Assembly: GCF_028769735.1 (NCBI RefSeq)
Contig: NC_088173.1
Coordinates: 14,448,038-14,512,037, forward strand
DNA length: 64,000 bases
DNA from: Zonotrichia leucophrys gambelii
Lineage: Eukaryota > Chordata > Aves > Passeriformes > Passerellidae
Reading direction: 5' to 3'
In this document: piece by piece, positions 24,420 through 36,432 of the stretch
Numbering within the stretch: position 1 is the first letter of the stretch
How the letters are laid out: each line of letters begins with the position of its first letter
Notes under the pieces: model-generated
Databases searched by the model: none
What the model saw: only the letters and a program-made list of their open reading frames with translations
Told to the model about the DNA's origin: nothing
Translations under genes and position numbers: made by a program

Positions 24420-25390
24420 GAACGGCAACCTGCAAACCTGACATCCACACGCTACTGAAGTTAATAGAAACTATAATAGCAAAAAGACTAAGAGGGCCCT
24501 AAGTGGGGTCTAAGAAGAATCAAATTTCAGTTTTCATTAAGTGAAGCCTTACAAAATTAACCCAATTCTTTCAATAGCTCAAACAAACATGTGAAACCAG
24601 TGATCCAGTCAATCAATTTTAAAAAAAGCATTTAACAAGTGCTTTACCAAAGGCCTTTAAAGGAACTAAGCACCCATGGCAAAACAGAGGTCTCTGCACA
24701 GAAACGTGACTGGTTAAGAGACATAGCCAGAAATTAGGGGTAAATGGTCAAACCTGCATAGTGAAGGAAGCCTACCAGGGGAACACCACAGGGATCTGCA
24801 CTGGGATCTGCTCCCCTTCCCATACCTGTAATTGACCCGGAAAGATAGCTGAGCACTGAAGTAACCAAGTTTGCAGATGATACCAATTTATTCATGGCAG
24901 TAAGGATGAGGGCAAATGGTGAAGAATCACAGGACCTTATGAAATTGAGTGACTAGACAATGGAATGGTAAATTAAATTCAGTGTGGATAAGTGTAGAGT
25001 GATGCACATGGGAAAATATAACCTTAACTTCACATGTACAGTGATGGGCTCTGAGCTGAACATTATCGCTCAGGAGTGAGACCTTGAGGTTACAATAAAT
25101 AGTGCCATCAAAATGTCAGCTCAGTGCTCAGCTGCCAGAAGAAAGCAGCCCAAATATTAGGCATTGTTAGGAGCTGAACAGGAAGCAAAGCAGAGAACAC
25201 AATTATGTCACTTTGTAATGTCACTCAGTTCATACACCGTCTCTTCTTCCAGTGATATGGTTCAGGAACATGCTTCATCACTGAGTATTTTGTGTTTACT
25301 CTTAAAAGGATTAGAGCAAAACAGAAAGCATCTTAAAACATATGAGTGAACTGTAATTAGGGGTACAAAGACAGCAATTTCAACACTGAT
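24420..25390 (+). mobile_element. Ancient CR1/L3-type LINE relic (ORF2 RT to C-terminal part)
   Basis: The strand reads through decayed ORF2 signposts in the right order. CCTGACATCCAC at about 24440 corresponds to the RT block with SL-T-SIPGK. AAACAAACATGTG...TGATCCAGTCAAT (24583-24615) and AAAGCATTTAACAAGTGCTT (about 24626) correspond to VNKHVDKGDPVD...KAFDKVPHQRL. AGGGGAACACCACAGGGATC (about 24776) corresponds to the GVPQGSVLGP motif. AAGTTTGCAGATGATACCAA (about 24868) is the FADDTK catalytic block. CAGTGTGGATAAGTGTAGAG (about 24980) is FNVDKCKVMH. It differs from the 8.3-kb CR1 and resembles CR1/L3 families of turtles, crocodiles and other amniotes. Frameshifts and stops are frequent, so it is old. 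Both ends are ill-defined. Confidence 0.82.
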
Positions 25391-27548
25391 TGCATTTCAG
25401 ACAAGAGTTCTCTAAGACTGTATCCAAAACTCAAGGAGAGAGGGTCTTCCACATACTTGCAGATAAACTAGTCAAAAAACGAGGCTGACGAATTACACGT
25501 ACAACCAATGAGCGCTGTTATAAGGCATTGCTATACATCAAAAGCTTACCTACTGCTAAGTGCACAGGCTTTACCCAGTACTTGAAGTCCCTGGGAAAGG
25601 ACAAGTTTGAAGATTTACCTTCACTCCAGCAGCATACAGCCAACTAAAATTCATTTTGCCATGTCACCTGGAAGCAACAAGGTTTTAAGCCTTAAGGGTT
25701 GGTACAAGCGCCCACAAAAGGGTAAGTAAAAACAATTTAAACTAAAAATCTTCCAAGTCTTGTGTTATTCCCTGCTCTCTTTTCCTCATTTTCTTCTCTA
25801 TCAGATAGCCTGCTCAAGATGCCACTGGAACCAGTCTTTTGGTGCTTAACAGAAAATCACTTTTACCTACTGAGGTTCTGTAACAGGGAACAACTAAATT
25901 AAATCTAGGCCTTCAGATTTCTAATCTCTACACATCTCTACTACAACATCTACATCTTGCTTTTATGAGAAAGGGCGTGTCTGTGTGCTAATGGTCTGGT
26001 ATTACTTGTATCTTTGTCTAATTTCATGAGCCATGAGAACATTCTGGATTTTATTTGGATTGCTACACATCAGGCACAAGTTCTGTCTATCAGCAGTGGC
26101 CACCTATGGTGTACCCTCTACTTAATTGCATAAAATACCATCTATTTACTTCACATATTCCCACTCTTGTGTATAGGAGAAATATACTCTCACCACAATC
26201 TATACCCAACTTTTACAGTAGCTTTGCCTGTCATGTAATAGAATAAATACAAAAAGAGAGAGAATACATTGGAAGAAAAAGAAGCATTGTGATAATTAGT
26301 TATTAACCTAATTTTAAACTCACAAATGTACCAAATATGAACATGAGTATTTTTTAACAAGAAGTAAAGCTATGTGGAGTATTTAACTAGCTTAAACTAT
26401 TAGCTAAGAGTTGCTGCAGATGGACTAATAACACATTTAAAACAGACCAAGATAAAAATTATTTGTTGCCTTTGTTTTAGCCCTACATTTCATAAAAAAT
26501 CCCTTAGTGATTATTTCTATTCAAATGCTATAGTGTTACACTATGAAATAAAGTTGATCTTTTTTATTCTTTTCCTACAGCTGTAATTTTCTACTGTTGA
26601 AGTAATTGAAGTTTCTTTCTTTTTCGAAGGCACTTTTCAATTTGTGCCGCTCAAGCATGTTTTAAAGACACATCATGAAGGACACTCAGCAGGATGAGCT
26701 CTGGAAATACAAGTTATCTCAAATAACAAAAAAGCTTCTGCAGGAATAAACAGTATGATTTTAATTAAAGCAGAATGAAGAACACGAAGTAAATATTTGC
26801 TGGTAGCAATGCACTAAAAATTTCAGTCACCACAAATAAATGAGAGTCAATCCAACCCCTCACAGAAATGCCTTCAGCATTCTTAAGACAAGGCACAGAA
26901 TTGGTGATGCCGTGACAGGATGCAGACTGAACTCCAGGCAGTTCAAGGCACATCACCTCACTAACTCAAGCTCCATGTCCGTCTACCAGGTGAGATGGCA
27001 TTTCGGCAAGACTGCACTTACTTTAGTTAACCAAAGAAAACCAAAATCAACCACCACCAACCAGGCAACTACCCCTGTATCCCTCTCTCTTTCTCTTCTG
27101 TTGCCCACAACAAATTCAGTGACAATCTGTCTCCTAAAGTGACAGAAGAAACATTAATTAATCACAGAATCCCTTGGATCGCTAGGTAAATCATTCTGTT
27201 GAGCCGATGTTGTTTTCAAAGGGCAGGGCTAAGTTGCTGCAGCTACAGCTGCTGCCTTTGAGCACTGGCAGCTACAGATCCCCGGCAGAACAGGTGAGGT
27301 GCAAAACAGCAGCCAGCCCTTTAAAAGTCCTAAAGCACCCTGAAACTTTAATTCTGTCACGCAGTTAGAAAACACTGAATAGATGAAGTTTTCAGAAAGC
27401 CATTCTAACAGAATTCCTCATTACAGCTCTAATTACAAGCTATCTTTATAATGTGCACCTGACAACATAGTGAAAAGCACTTTGCTTTAAAGGTCAGAAG
27501 ACTAAAAGAACAATTTGCTATTTATAGTAACAGGTGAACTTTTCTTAT
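25391..27548. other. AT-rich intron, nothing firmly recognised
   Basis: The first 100 bases may be a further decayed LINE tail. The rest is long AT-rich unique-looking sequence, of the sort in which conserved noncoding elements occur around teneurin genes, but conservation cannot be judged from one sequence. Confidence 0.4.
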
Positions 27549-27568
27549 TTGGCTGCTTAAGCAGCCAA
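27549..27568. repeat. 20-bp perfect palindrome
   Basis: TTGGCTGCTTAAGCAGCCAA is its own reverse complement. It lies about 280 bases beyond the candidate minus-strand donor at 27844, in the CpG island's immediate flank. Palindromes of this length can be binding sites for dimeric transcription factors, but I recognise no specific site. Confidence 0.85.
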
Positions 27569-27780
27569 CCCTTGAGTTGAATGTAATTAGGGAGGGGATA
27601 TTCAATTTACAGTATCCACAAGTAATGATAATTACACTGGTTCAAAAAAGCTGTTGGTAAGCATAAGAAACCCTCGTAATTACATCCCGTTTCCAAAATT
27701 ACTTGAGCACCGTGAACTTGACGCATTTCAGCAAATGAAGGCCAAGGCACATAAAGGAGAGCTACGGCGCTTTAAAAGCT

Positions 27781-28275
27781 GCACTGTTTAACATAATGAG
27801 CCGCCCGACCGGAGGGAGATCGCGGAACGCGCTCCGTAACTCACCCCGACAGCCCACGCCATCTCCTTCCTGCTCACAAATATCCATTAAGAAAAACATG
27901 AGCCGGCTCCCTCACTGCCGCCTTGCCATCCTCCGCCAGCATCGCGCAGCTCCCCCGGCAGAGCGGCCCGGGAGCCCGCCCCTGGAAGCGTGCCGGGCTC
28001 CGGGAGCCGGGCTGGGGCTCCGGCTGCCGATCCCAACACGCTCAGGAGAGCGCCGGAGCTGCGAGCGGAGAACGCCGCCGTGTCCCCCGGCAGCCCCCGC
28101 CCGCCGCAGATCAGCTCGGTCAGCAGCCCGCCAGGACAAGGTGAAAAATAAACAAATAACCACGATCACGGCAGCTGCGGCGATCGCTCTCCGGAAAATT
28201 ATTCAGGCATTATGAGGGAGACGGTATTAAACGCTGCCACTTGCAGCTTCACGGCTCTCTGCGTATTCGCATCAG
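27781..28275. promoter_or_regulatory. CpG island, candidate internal promoter
   Basis: In a region where CpG is otherwise rare, I count roughly 50 CpG dinucleotides by eye in about 490 bases. They are densest at 27901-28140, where the sequence is clearly GC-rich. The edges fall off sharply into AT-rich intron on both sides. Vertebrate islands of this density usually mark promoters. No TATA box was recognised on either strand, as is usual for CpG-island promoters. The open frames through it (for example 27796-28215 plus) are Arg/Pro/Ala-rich, show no domain and are expected from stop-poor GC-rich DNA. Confidence 0.7.
27845..28250 (-). other. Candidate noncoding first exon ending at a GTGAGT donor
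   Basis: On the minus strand the island ends CTGTCGGG|GTGAGTTA, with the GT at 27844-27843. This is an almost perfect vertebrate 5' splice site at the downstream edge of the CpG island. Together they look like a CpG-island promoter followed by a noncoding first exon spliced onto minus-strand exons, the nearest known one being the teneurin exon about 21.7 kb downstream. The 5' boundary given is arbitrary because no start site can be read from sequence. If it splices directly into that exon, translation would have to begin at a downstream Met such as the one at 6138-6136 or later. This is inference without transcript evidence. Confidence 0.4.
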
Positions 28276-31200
28276 CCTGGGATGAGCACTTAAGGAGTAT
28301 CATCAGAGAGCTTGCCCAGCTGAGCATCTTCCATTATGTTTTTGTCTTAAAAGGAGATAGCAGGAACCTCTCTGCCTGACAGGCAAAAGGCTTGTCATAA
28401 TTCATTAATAACACAGCCTTGCTCAGGTTTCCTTCAATGAAATCAGGCAGGCATCCTATGAAGAAAATGCTGAGTGAACAACAGCTTCTCCAGACACAAT
28501 GCAATAAACTTGCCAGCACTTGGCACCATTTGGTGTCTGAGACAAGGATGACCAACGCTATTCGACAAGACCTGTCAGAGTCCCTTAAGGCTCCTAGTGA
28601 AGAAACTCAAAAACCCAAACAGTAATTCCTCAGCAGGATGCAATTCACTGCTTGGAAGCAAAAACTTCACGTTTCAGCTGCAGAGATAAATGTATCAGTC
28701 TGCTTTTGCTACACTCAGGGTAAAGCTGGCAATTTACTCTGAGGAACTGTTTGCATCCAAAGGGAAAAAAGCAAGAAGAGGTGTGGTAAAGAGCAACAAC
28801 TACAATATCAGATAATTGAAAAAATGAACAAGACTATCACAAGTCTTCCATCACCTAGAAAATACAGCTGAAGTTATCTGTAAGGAATGGAAAGAAGCTC
28901 AGGCCAACTGTCAAGATAAAGTCATTAGGATAGCATCCAAGCAGGGAAGACAGAAAATTACTTACTTTTTTCTTTTTTTCCTTTGTCTAGTATGCATCCA
29001 TTCATACAGTACCTGTTACATTTAATTGAGTCTCATGTACTTCCTCCTAAGAGATCAGTTCCATCATTAAAAAAATGAAGAAAAGCACTCTTACTTGTAT
29101 TTGATCTACTAGCTTTCCCTACACTCACACTGCTTCTTACGACAAAATAATCTAGTAATACAGTAAGTACATGCATCCCAGCATACAGCATTTGCTATGA
29201 TCCAAGTTTTAAACAGCCTACAGCACAAAAGCTAGTACTACAGATTTTATATTTACTACGACAGGCTTTCCAGGTTGGCATGTGATTTTTAAAACATGCT
29301 TTATCATCATGCATCAGAAGCAGTCCAAACATACATAAATTAATTTTGCACAAATAGAAAAAGCAAATAATGTACTGATGATGGTTAATTAATGATTTTA
29401 GAATATCTGTATCACAAAATCATCTTTTTTGCAATAAAGTGGGCAAAGGTAATTTGTAAACAGCACAATATTATTGCTTCCCTAAGCTCCTTTGTGTTTT
29501 ACTTAGGCTTTATAATTTATTTTGAGTGCAATATCTGTCATTAAAACTGTGGCTTATAAACATTATTAGAAACAGCTCTATTAGCATGTCTAGAGATTGC
29601 TGTATTTGAGCAGAATGTAACTGATTGAACAGAAATCAATAAAGGTATTTAATGATTTCATGAGAAAAATAAGTGACCCTCACACCCCTAATGGATTAAT
29701 GTCACTTATGTGCAACACATTGCATAATGCTGACACAGAGCTACTCAAAGCAGTGTCACTTTTCATATGAGTGCCTTAAAACCTTATCAAAGGGAAATTG
29801 TGTTTTAATGCTATTTCAGATGTCATTTTTGAGAGGATTTTTACAATCCCATTTCATAAAGCAGAAAGCATGATCTGAATTGTTACAAGTAGCTTTTGTC
29901 ATTGGCACATGTACTAGGTCACCCTCCGAAGTTAGCTGGTGAATGAAATCCTGAACAACCTGTTTGTTGTCAGCTTTCATCTCTCAATACACCTTTGCCT
30001 ATATATCTGAATCTCCCACTCATTACCAAGAGCATGCTTTGCCAGGGAAGGGAAACTTCTCCTCATGGTTAGTACTACAGCACGAGCTAGACGGGATGCA
30101 CAGTCCCCAACACGCTTCTTGGGAATCCAGACGGAGGAGGGAGGTAATCTAAATGACAGAGTAAATGCCATTACATAAATGTTTGCCTCCCAGCCATTTA
30201 GACAACCTCTCAGATCTCTTAAGAACATGCATGTCTGTCTGTCCACCTTCAATACACTGCTTTTTTATCCCATTTTACATCTATTCACTAAAAAGCAACT
30301 GTGGGCTGCAACTGAGCACTGAGCACAATTGAGCAAACCATTTCATGGTCTCACTCCTTTATTTTCACTTTAACAGACTGAAGAAGAAAATATGCAGTAT
30401 TTACTTGTGTTTCTTCAGTGACATGAAAGCTCCTTTTTGGGAAAGAAACAAGTCAAAGTCAACATGTCACCATGCACTAAGCAGGCTTTGCCATGACGAG
30501 GCTGCCTTTACAATTCCTTTATAGTAAACCCAAACATAACTAGGGGGAGCTGACGTTCGATTTTCTTCTTCCATTTGCCATATTATCTATCATAATTTTT
30601 TGTGCAACATGAAGCAGTGAAAATAACTAAAAAAAACCCCAAACCTTTCTCCGAAAGATAATACAGTCTCAGCTTTCATACACAGTTTTCACCTGAAGAA
30701 ATGGGAAAAAACTCTGTTCAGATAAAACAGGGAAGCAAATGCAAAAGCTTTTTCTGACTGCCTTGAACATTTCCTTATTTCTCCCCAAAGGATATAAAAA
30801 CTACTCCAGTAAATGTAGCATCATAATTGGCTATAATTGACTCCATTCTTCAATTTTTAAGGCAATCTATAAAATATGGATCTTTTTGTCAACTGGGAGA
30901 CAATTTTGTGACACCACACTGTTTATCTTGTTAGAGTGATCTCAGCTTCACTTGATATCGTTTGTTACCACTCAGACTACCTTATTTTGGCTGTAATCCT
31001 GCACCTCTCTGCATTTAATGCACTGCACACTACGTAGCTCCAACACCAAACACTTTGAGTGCTACCAAAGGGAATTAATTGCTGCAAGATCATTGTCATA
31101 GGGGAGAAGAGCAGCAATGTCACAGCAGCAGGTGAAGCACAAGCAAGCAAGCTGTTCCAATCCATCAGTGTACTTCATGCTATTCTGTCATTAGTCCATC

Positions 31201-34200
31201 TCACAACTTAGTGCACATGAATCAGAGGGGAAGGGGGACAAAAGAAAAATGCAAAGCAAAACTGCTTTGCTGCTGTTTTTCTACGACACCTGCTGTTTCA
31301 CTGAATTTGCAGCATTTTAAGGTAAACTTCTAGCACACTGTCTGTATGGACTGTTATGATATCATGGGAGTTTTGCATCAGACTCTTAGGTCACAACAGT
31401 ATGATGACCAGTGAATGGAAATGACTGCATCTGGCCATTTCTAATAGCTGAAATACCGTGAACACCTCACAAAGATATTGGCTTCAAACACAATCTTTGA
31501 ATGTAGAATTGACTTATCTTTTTTTTCCCCCTACATCTTCCAATAATTATTTTTACTTATATCTCCCTCTATATGCTGCAACACTTCAACTGATAACTAA
31601 GTAAAAGGATGATAAAATCTAAAACCTAAAAAAAAAATCCAAATACAAATAGCCACAAAACTGCAGCAAATGATTGATAGAAACATTGATGTAATCCCGT
31701 CCATAGCAACAGTTTAATTATGAGCATCTTGGCAGTGAGCCTGCTCTATGTGTTGATTTTCCCCAGCAGAGAATGCCATACAATCCATCTTTGTGTTATG
31801 TGCTATATGACTACATGGAGAGGCCAATCAAAGGGGAACAAGGAACAGAGAAGTTGTAGTAAATTACTGGGGTGATACAGGAGTAAGTACATTGACCATG
31901 AATAATTCTACTCCTGAGGATTAGCAAGCCTAAGAAAAAGGAGCAGTAGGGAAGAAATACCAGGAGGGTGCTACCCACAACAGAACAGCATATTCCTCAA
32001 TTACACTGATCACAGCATACAACATGAACATACCTCTTCAACAAATGACATGAATTACTGGTACTCAGTTTAAACACTCCTCTCTCAAATACCTCTTTCC
32101 AGGATCTCAGTGGTGTGGAGGAGCAGAGAAGCACCTTGGAAAGGAAAGCAGGTCCCCCTAGAGCAGGGACACAGGGCTCAGGGCATGGCTACATGACACA
32201 CTGTAAAGCAAAGACTGCCAGAAGCATCAGGTCTGCTGGGTGGAGCAGCACTGCCAAGGACCCAGGGGCCTTGGGATTTGTGTGTTGAGGGTTTCACTCG
32301 TGAACAACACTACAACACAGCTAAAGCAGGCACATCAGAGGGGATGCACAACATCGTGGTGAGCTGCAGAGTTCACTCAGTAAACTAGAGGGCAAGGAAG
32401 CAACAGTGACAACTGGCAGGGGCCTTAACTGGAAAAGGCAGTGGTGCAGGTTTAGGAGGTTATAAAATAAATGGTGAAATCTGACTGTGACTGCTTCTCA
32501 ATATACCTCAGGTAATTTTCAGACAGAAAAAAAAAATTCAATGGAATTGTAATTTGTAATTAAACTTACTTCCAATGTCTACATTGGAAAGTTTGTTAAA
32601 AAAACCCAACAAAAATGAGCACAACATGTATCAATCTATACACAACTGCAATCTATAGTGCTTACTTATACAAGTAAAAATTTAATTTAAAAGTCCTTAA
32701 ATTTCACACCTATTTTTTGAAGCAACACTTAGGACAATATCTCTGAAGCAGCAGCTTAAGGTTATACTATCCACTCTTTATTTTAAAGAAATGCTCTGGT
32801 AATTTTTAAGTGTGTGAACAAAGGTTTTGTGAAATCCTGTTAGGCTGTTACATGTGGTAAGAAAACCATCAATCATTTCTGCAGCCTGGTGTCCACATTC
32901 ACAACTTAACTCAATCAAGACTGGTTTTAGTTTCTATTAAGGTATGAATATTTTATACTTGTAACCACATAAATCAATAAGAATACTCATACATGTACAT
33001 ACACATATCATACCATGTGTTTCTTTTAAGAGCAAACAATACAGAAATTTGAAATAATGGCGCTCTAAAACTAAGATCCTTAAAGCTTACAGAAATTGTA
33101 GAAAATATACTGAAATCAAACACAAGTGCTGTTTCACTCAAAGTTGGGATTTTTTGGCAGTTGTGTGACTGTTTCCATCTCCAGGACACAGTGGCTGCAT
33201 CGTGCCATGAAAACACACTGGTTTTTATTAATACGAAATGTATGGGCATGTTCTACCCACTGTGGATCACCTGTCTGAGAAACTGCTTTTAAACACAAGT
33301 GTTAGAATCTGTGCAACTCTGCTGAGCTCTTCCCCATTAAAATTACTTTAAACATGGAAGAAAGGGATTTGTGTGTGGGTACAACTTAATGTTCAAATCA
33401 ATACGTTATAAAAATCTATTAAATCACTACACTGAAACTGAATTAGTTATGTAAGTTCTTGAGAGCCCAGGTATTTTAGCTCTGAATTCAGGTCTCATAT
33501 TTCAACTCAGAGCACTCAAGAGGTACTCTGGATTTCTAAATAGCAATGTACTAGGAAATGTCTGTACCTGATAAAAACTCCTTTTGTGCATCAGCTCAAA
33601 AAATATTGTTTGATCATCTCTTTACTGTACATTCTCTCATAATAAACACAACATCTTCCAAAATACCTGTGTGACTTTACTGATCGAATGATTACCTGAA
33701 TAGAACACCCAGCTGATTACATTGAATATTCAGTTACCTTATTTACCCTTCAACAGCTAGACAACACAAGAGAAACACAGAGGAACTCCTGGTCAAGACA
33801 TTATTCAAAACTAGAGTAATACAAACGGTTACATTAGCCCTAAACTTACTAGTTTACCTTGATATTTTCACAAAAAGGTGATTTGCAAAATCTTCAGGAA
33901 AAAAAAAAAGATAATTGACATATCACTGCATCATGCTAGGGTTTGTGGGAGTGAGGGAAAATGGGAGTCTGCTCTTAGGCAGATAGAAATCCACAGCTTG
34001 TACAGTGCTCTTGATGAAGGTGTTTTAGTGGCACTTTTTATTTGTGAAAAAGAACTTTCAAATACAAGAGTGACTGTGCTTTGTAAATAAGGTTGCATTT
34101 GAAAATGCTTAATGGCATCTCTGACACACGTATACGTTTTGCAACTAACAAAATAATTCTTAAGTTCCATTCCAACTGCAAATCAAACAACTACATTTTT

Positions 34201-36414
34201 TTAATGAACCAAGAACTGAATTCATGTTTACAGAACACCTGAAAGTTCTTAATGACTACTAAATCTGACATTAAAGTTTATGCCCATTTAATCTTTCATT
34301 ATTTCTGGTGCATTACTTTAGATTAAAGCATACAAATCTGGCTGAAAGTGTTTTTGTCCTATGATCTGTACTATAACTTTTTTCCCCTAATTAAAAACCT
34401 AAATAAAAAGCGCCCCGAAATGAGATGACTACATATCAAATCTCAAAGAAAAGAGGGTGATTTGCCACTTGAGAATTCTTAGCTATCAGAGAAGGCAGCA
34501 AACATCTTCTAGTTCAAAATAGTTATTTTGGTCAGTCTACCACTGGGCAGAGTTAGGAAGCTGAGACAGAAAGTCTTCTGGAGGACATGAAGAAACATTA
34601 AGCCTGGAAGAACGCTACTGACAATATTTGCTGAAGTTGGACACACAATTGTCCAGTTATCAACCACATACCTGGGTAAAAGGGGCAGTTCAGCCAGAAA
34701 CAAGGTGCCACTCCAGAGAACTGGAGTGAAATTTGGTGACATTTTATTGCAAAAAAACCTGCCCCAAACAAGAAAAACCCCCCACAAAACCAGAAAGCCC
34801 TATGCACTATCTTCTGTGTTATTCATTGCTGTATTGAAGTCCAATAGGCTCTTTGTCACAAGTCCCAAAGACCCAAGGGAGGGGAAGATGTTTCACTTTC
34901 TCTTTGCTGAAGCAGCCGAGAAGGATTAAAGCTGGGGAGGGTTTCCTGAGTCACTATCACCCACAGTAGCATCTATTACTCTGCCTGAGCTGGTTTTCAT
35001 TAAAAGGTTGAGAAGCAAGCAGGAGACAACAGGAGTAGCTGACAAATGAACACTGATTCAAAACTAACCTGCAAGACACTTCTCAAACCATGTTAATTTA
35101 GTCTGACAGTGAATATGGAGCTTCTTATTAAGAATGCACGATGAACACACAGCCATGGGCTGCACTTATTTCAGCCAGGCATCAAGAAACGACACTTTCC
35201 TGTGGAACTTCTGCTTTACAAGATTAATATTTTAGAATAGAAATACACATTACATTTTCTTTGGCAGAATACAGCTCAGATTCTCAATCAAAAACCAGTA
35301 GTTTGGACCACAACTGTGAAGCTTTTCATATTTACATGCTCTTGAATTAAATATTAAAATGGAGGTGAATGTTCTCAATAGGCAACAATTGCCTGAACTA
35401 TCTTTGATCATTTCTACGTTACACAGGGCTGCAGCACAAATATTCAAAACATGCTGTTGGAAGGAGCCAGTGTATTCCTACAATTCCTCACGATGCCAAA
35501 TGTGCAAGCAGTACTTTGCATCTTGGGATCAATGTAAGTACCTCACTGCAGTACTGAGCACAGGCTCCTAAGCCTTGCTTCTGATTACCCCAGGCACTGC
35601 AGTCAGCTCATGTGGATGCATTGCCTTGCACTGGGGCAGTAGCTTGGGTACCTCTACACCAAATTATTAGAGAAATAATTGGATGTACTCAGAGAAGCAA
35701 TGTGTGGAGAAGCAGCATCAAAACAGACATGTATCAGTGTTTATAAATTAAACTAAACTAAATTAATTAAAATAATGATTCTACAGTAAGACAGAGAAAT
35801 AAAATTAATTAAAAAATTCAAATCAGAATAACAGAATTATGTAGTGTAGTGCAATTATCACAATAAATAAGCATGTAATTTCTTATAAGAATTGATAATA
35901 TTAGAGACTTGGACCTTGTTTAGACAGTAGCCCCTAAAGGAGAGGGTATCAAAGCTTTGTGTGAACTGAAATTGTGTTCCAGCTAACCAGTGAACATGAA
36001 AGGATCAGCTCATCTCCATTATAAAACAAGTACTTAGATTGAGGGTCTCATGCCAATTATGGAAGCCTGCTAAAAATACGTCTGATTAAATAATAAGCTC
36101 TCCTTTCTCCCCTTCACAATCAGAGAAGGATAAAATGTTTCTGCTCTCTCCAAGACATTCCATCTTACTGCATTTAAATTAAAATACAAATCTGAAACAC
36201 AAACCTCTTGTTTGAAAAACACATGTCTGTGATGTGTTGGGCAGAAAAGATATTTACAGACTACCAACTATTATACTGGGACTGTGCTCAGAAAAAAAAT
36301 CTGTGTCTGGCCATGCACATTCCTACACTACTTGATCATACTGTCAAATTGGCAAAATGTTCAAGGAAATACAGATATCCATTAAAACACCAAAAGAAAA
36401 CAAACTGAAGTAGT
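28276..36414. other. AT-rich intron, nothing recognised
   Basis: No gene, RNA or transposon signature was recognised. The stretch 32095-32460 is locally GC-richer with few CpGs. The stretch 29300-29900 is rich in TAATTAAT-type homeodomain-like words and could be conserved noncoding DNA, which only alignment could show. Confidence 0.4.
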
Positions 36415-36432
36415 ATAGTACTTAAGTACTAT
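36415..36432. repeat. 18-bp perfect palindrome
   Basis: ATAGTACTTAAGTACTAT is its own reverse complement; the pairing does not extend outward. It is a small AT-rich palindrome with no assigned role. Confidence 0.8.

Noticed and set aside
27796..28215. 139-codon Arg/Pro/Ala-rich ORF in the CpG island
   Set aside because: GC-rich islands are poor in stop codons, frames on both strands are open, and no protein family is recognisable.
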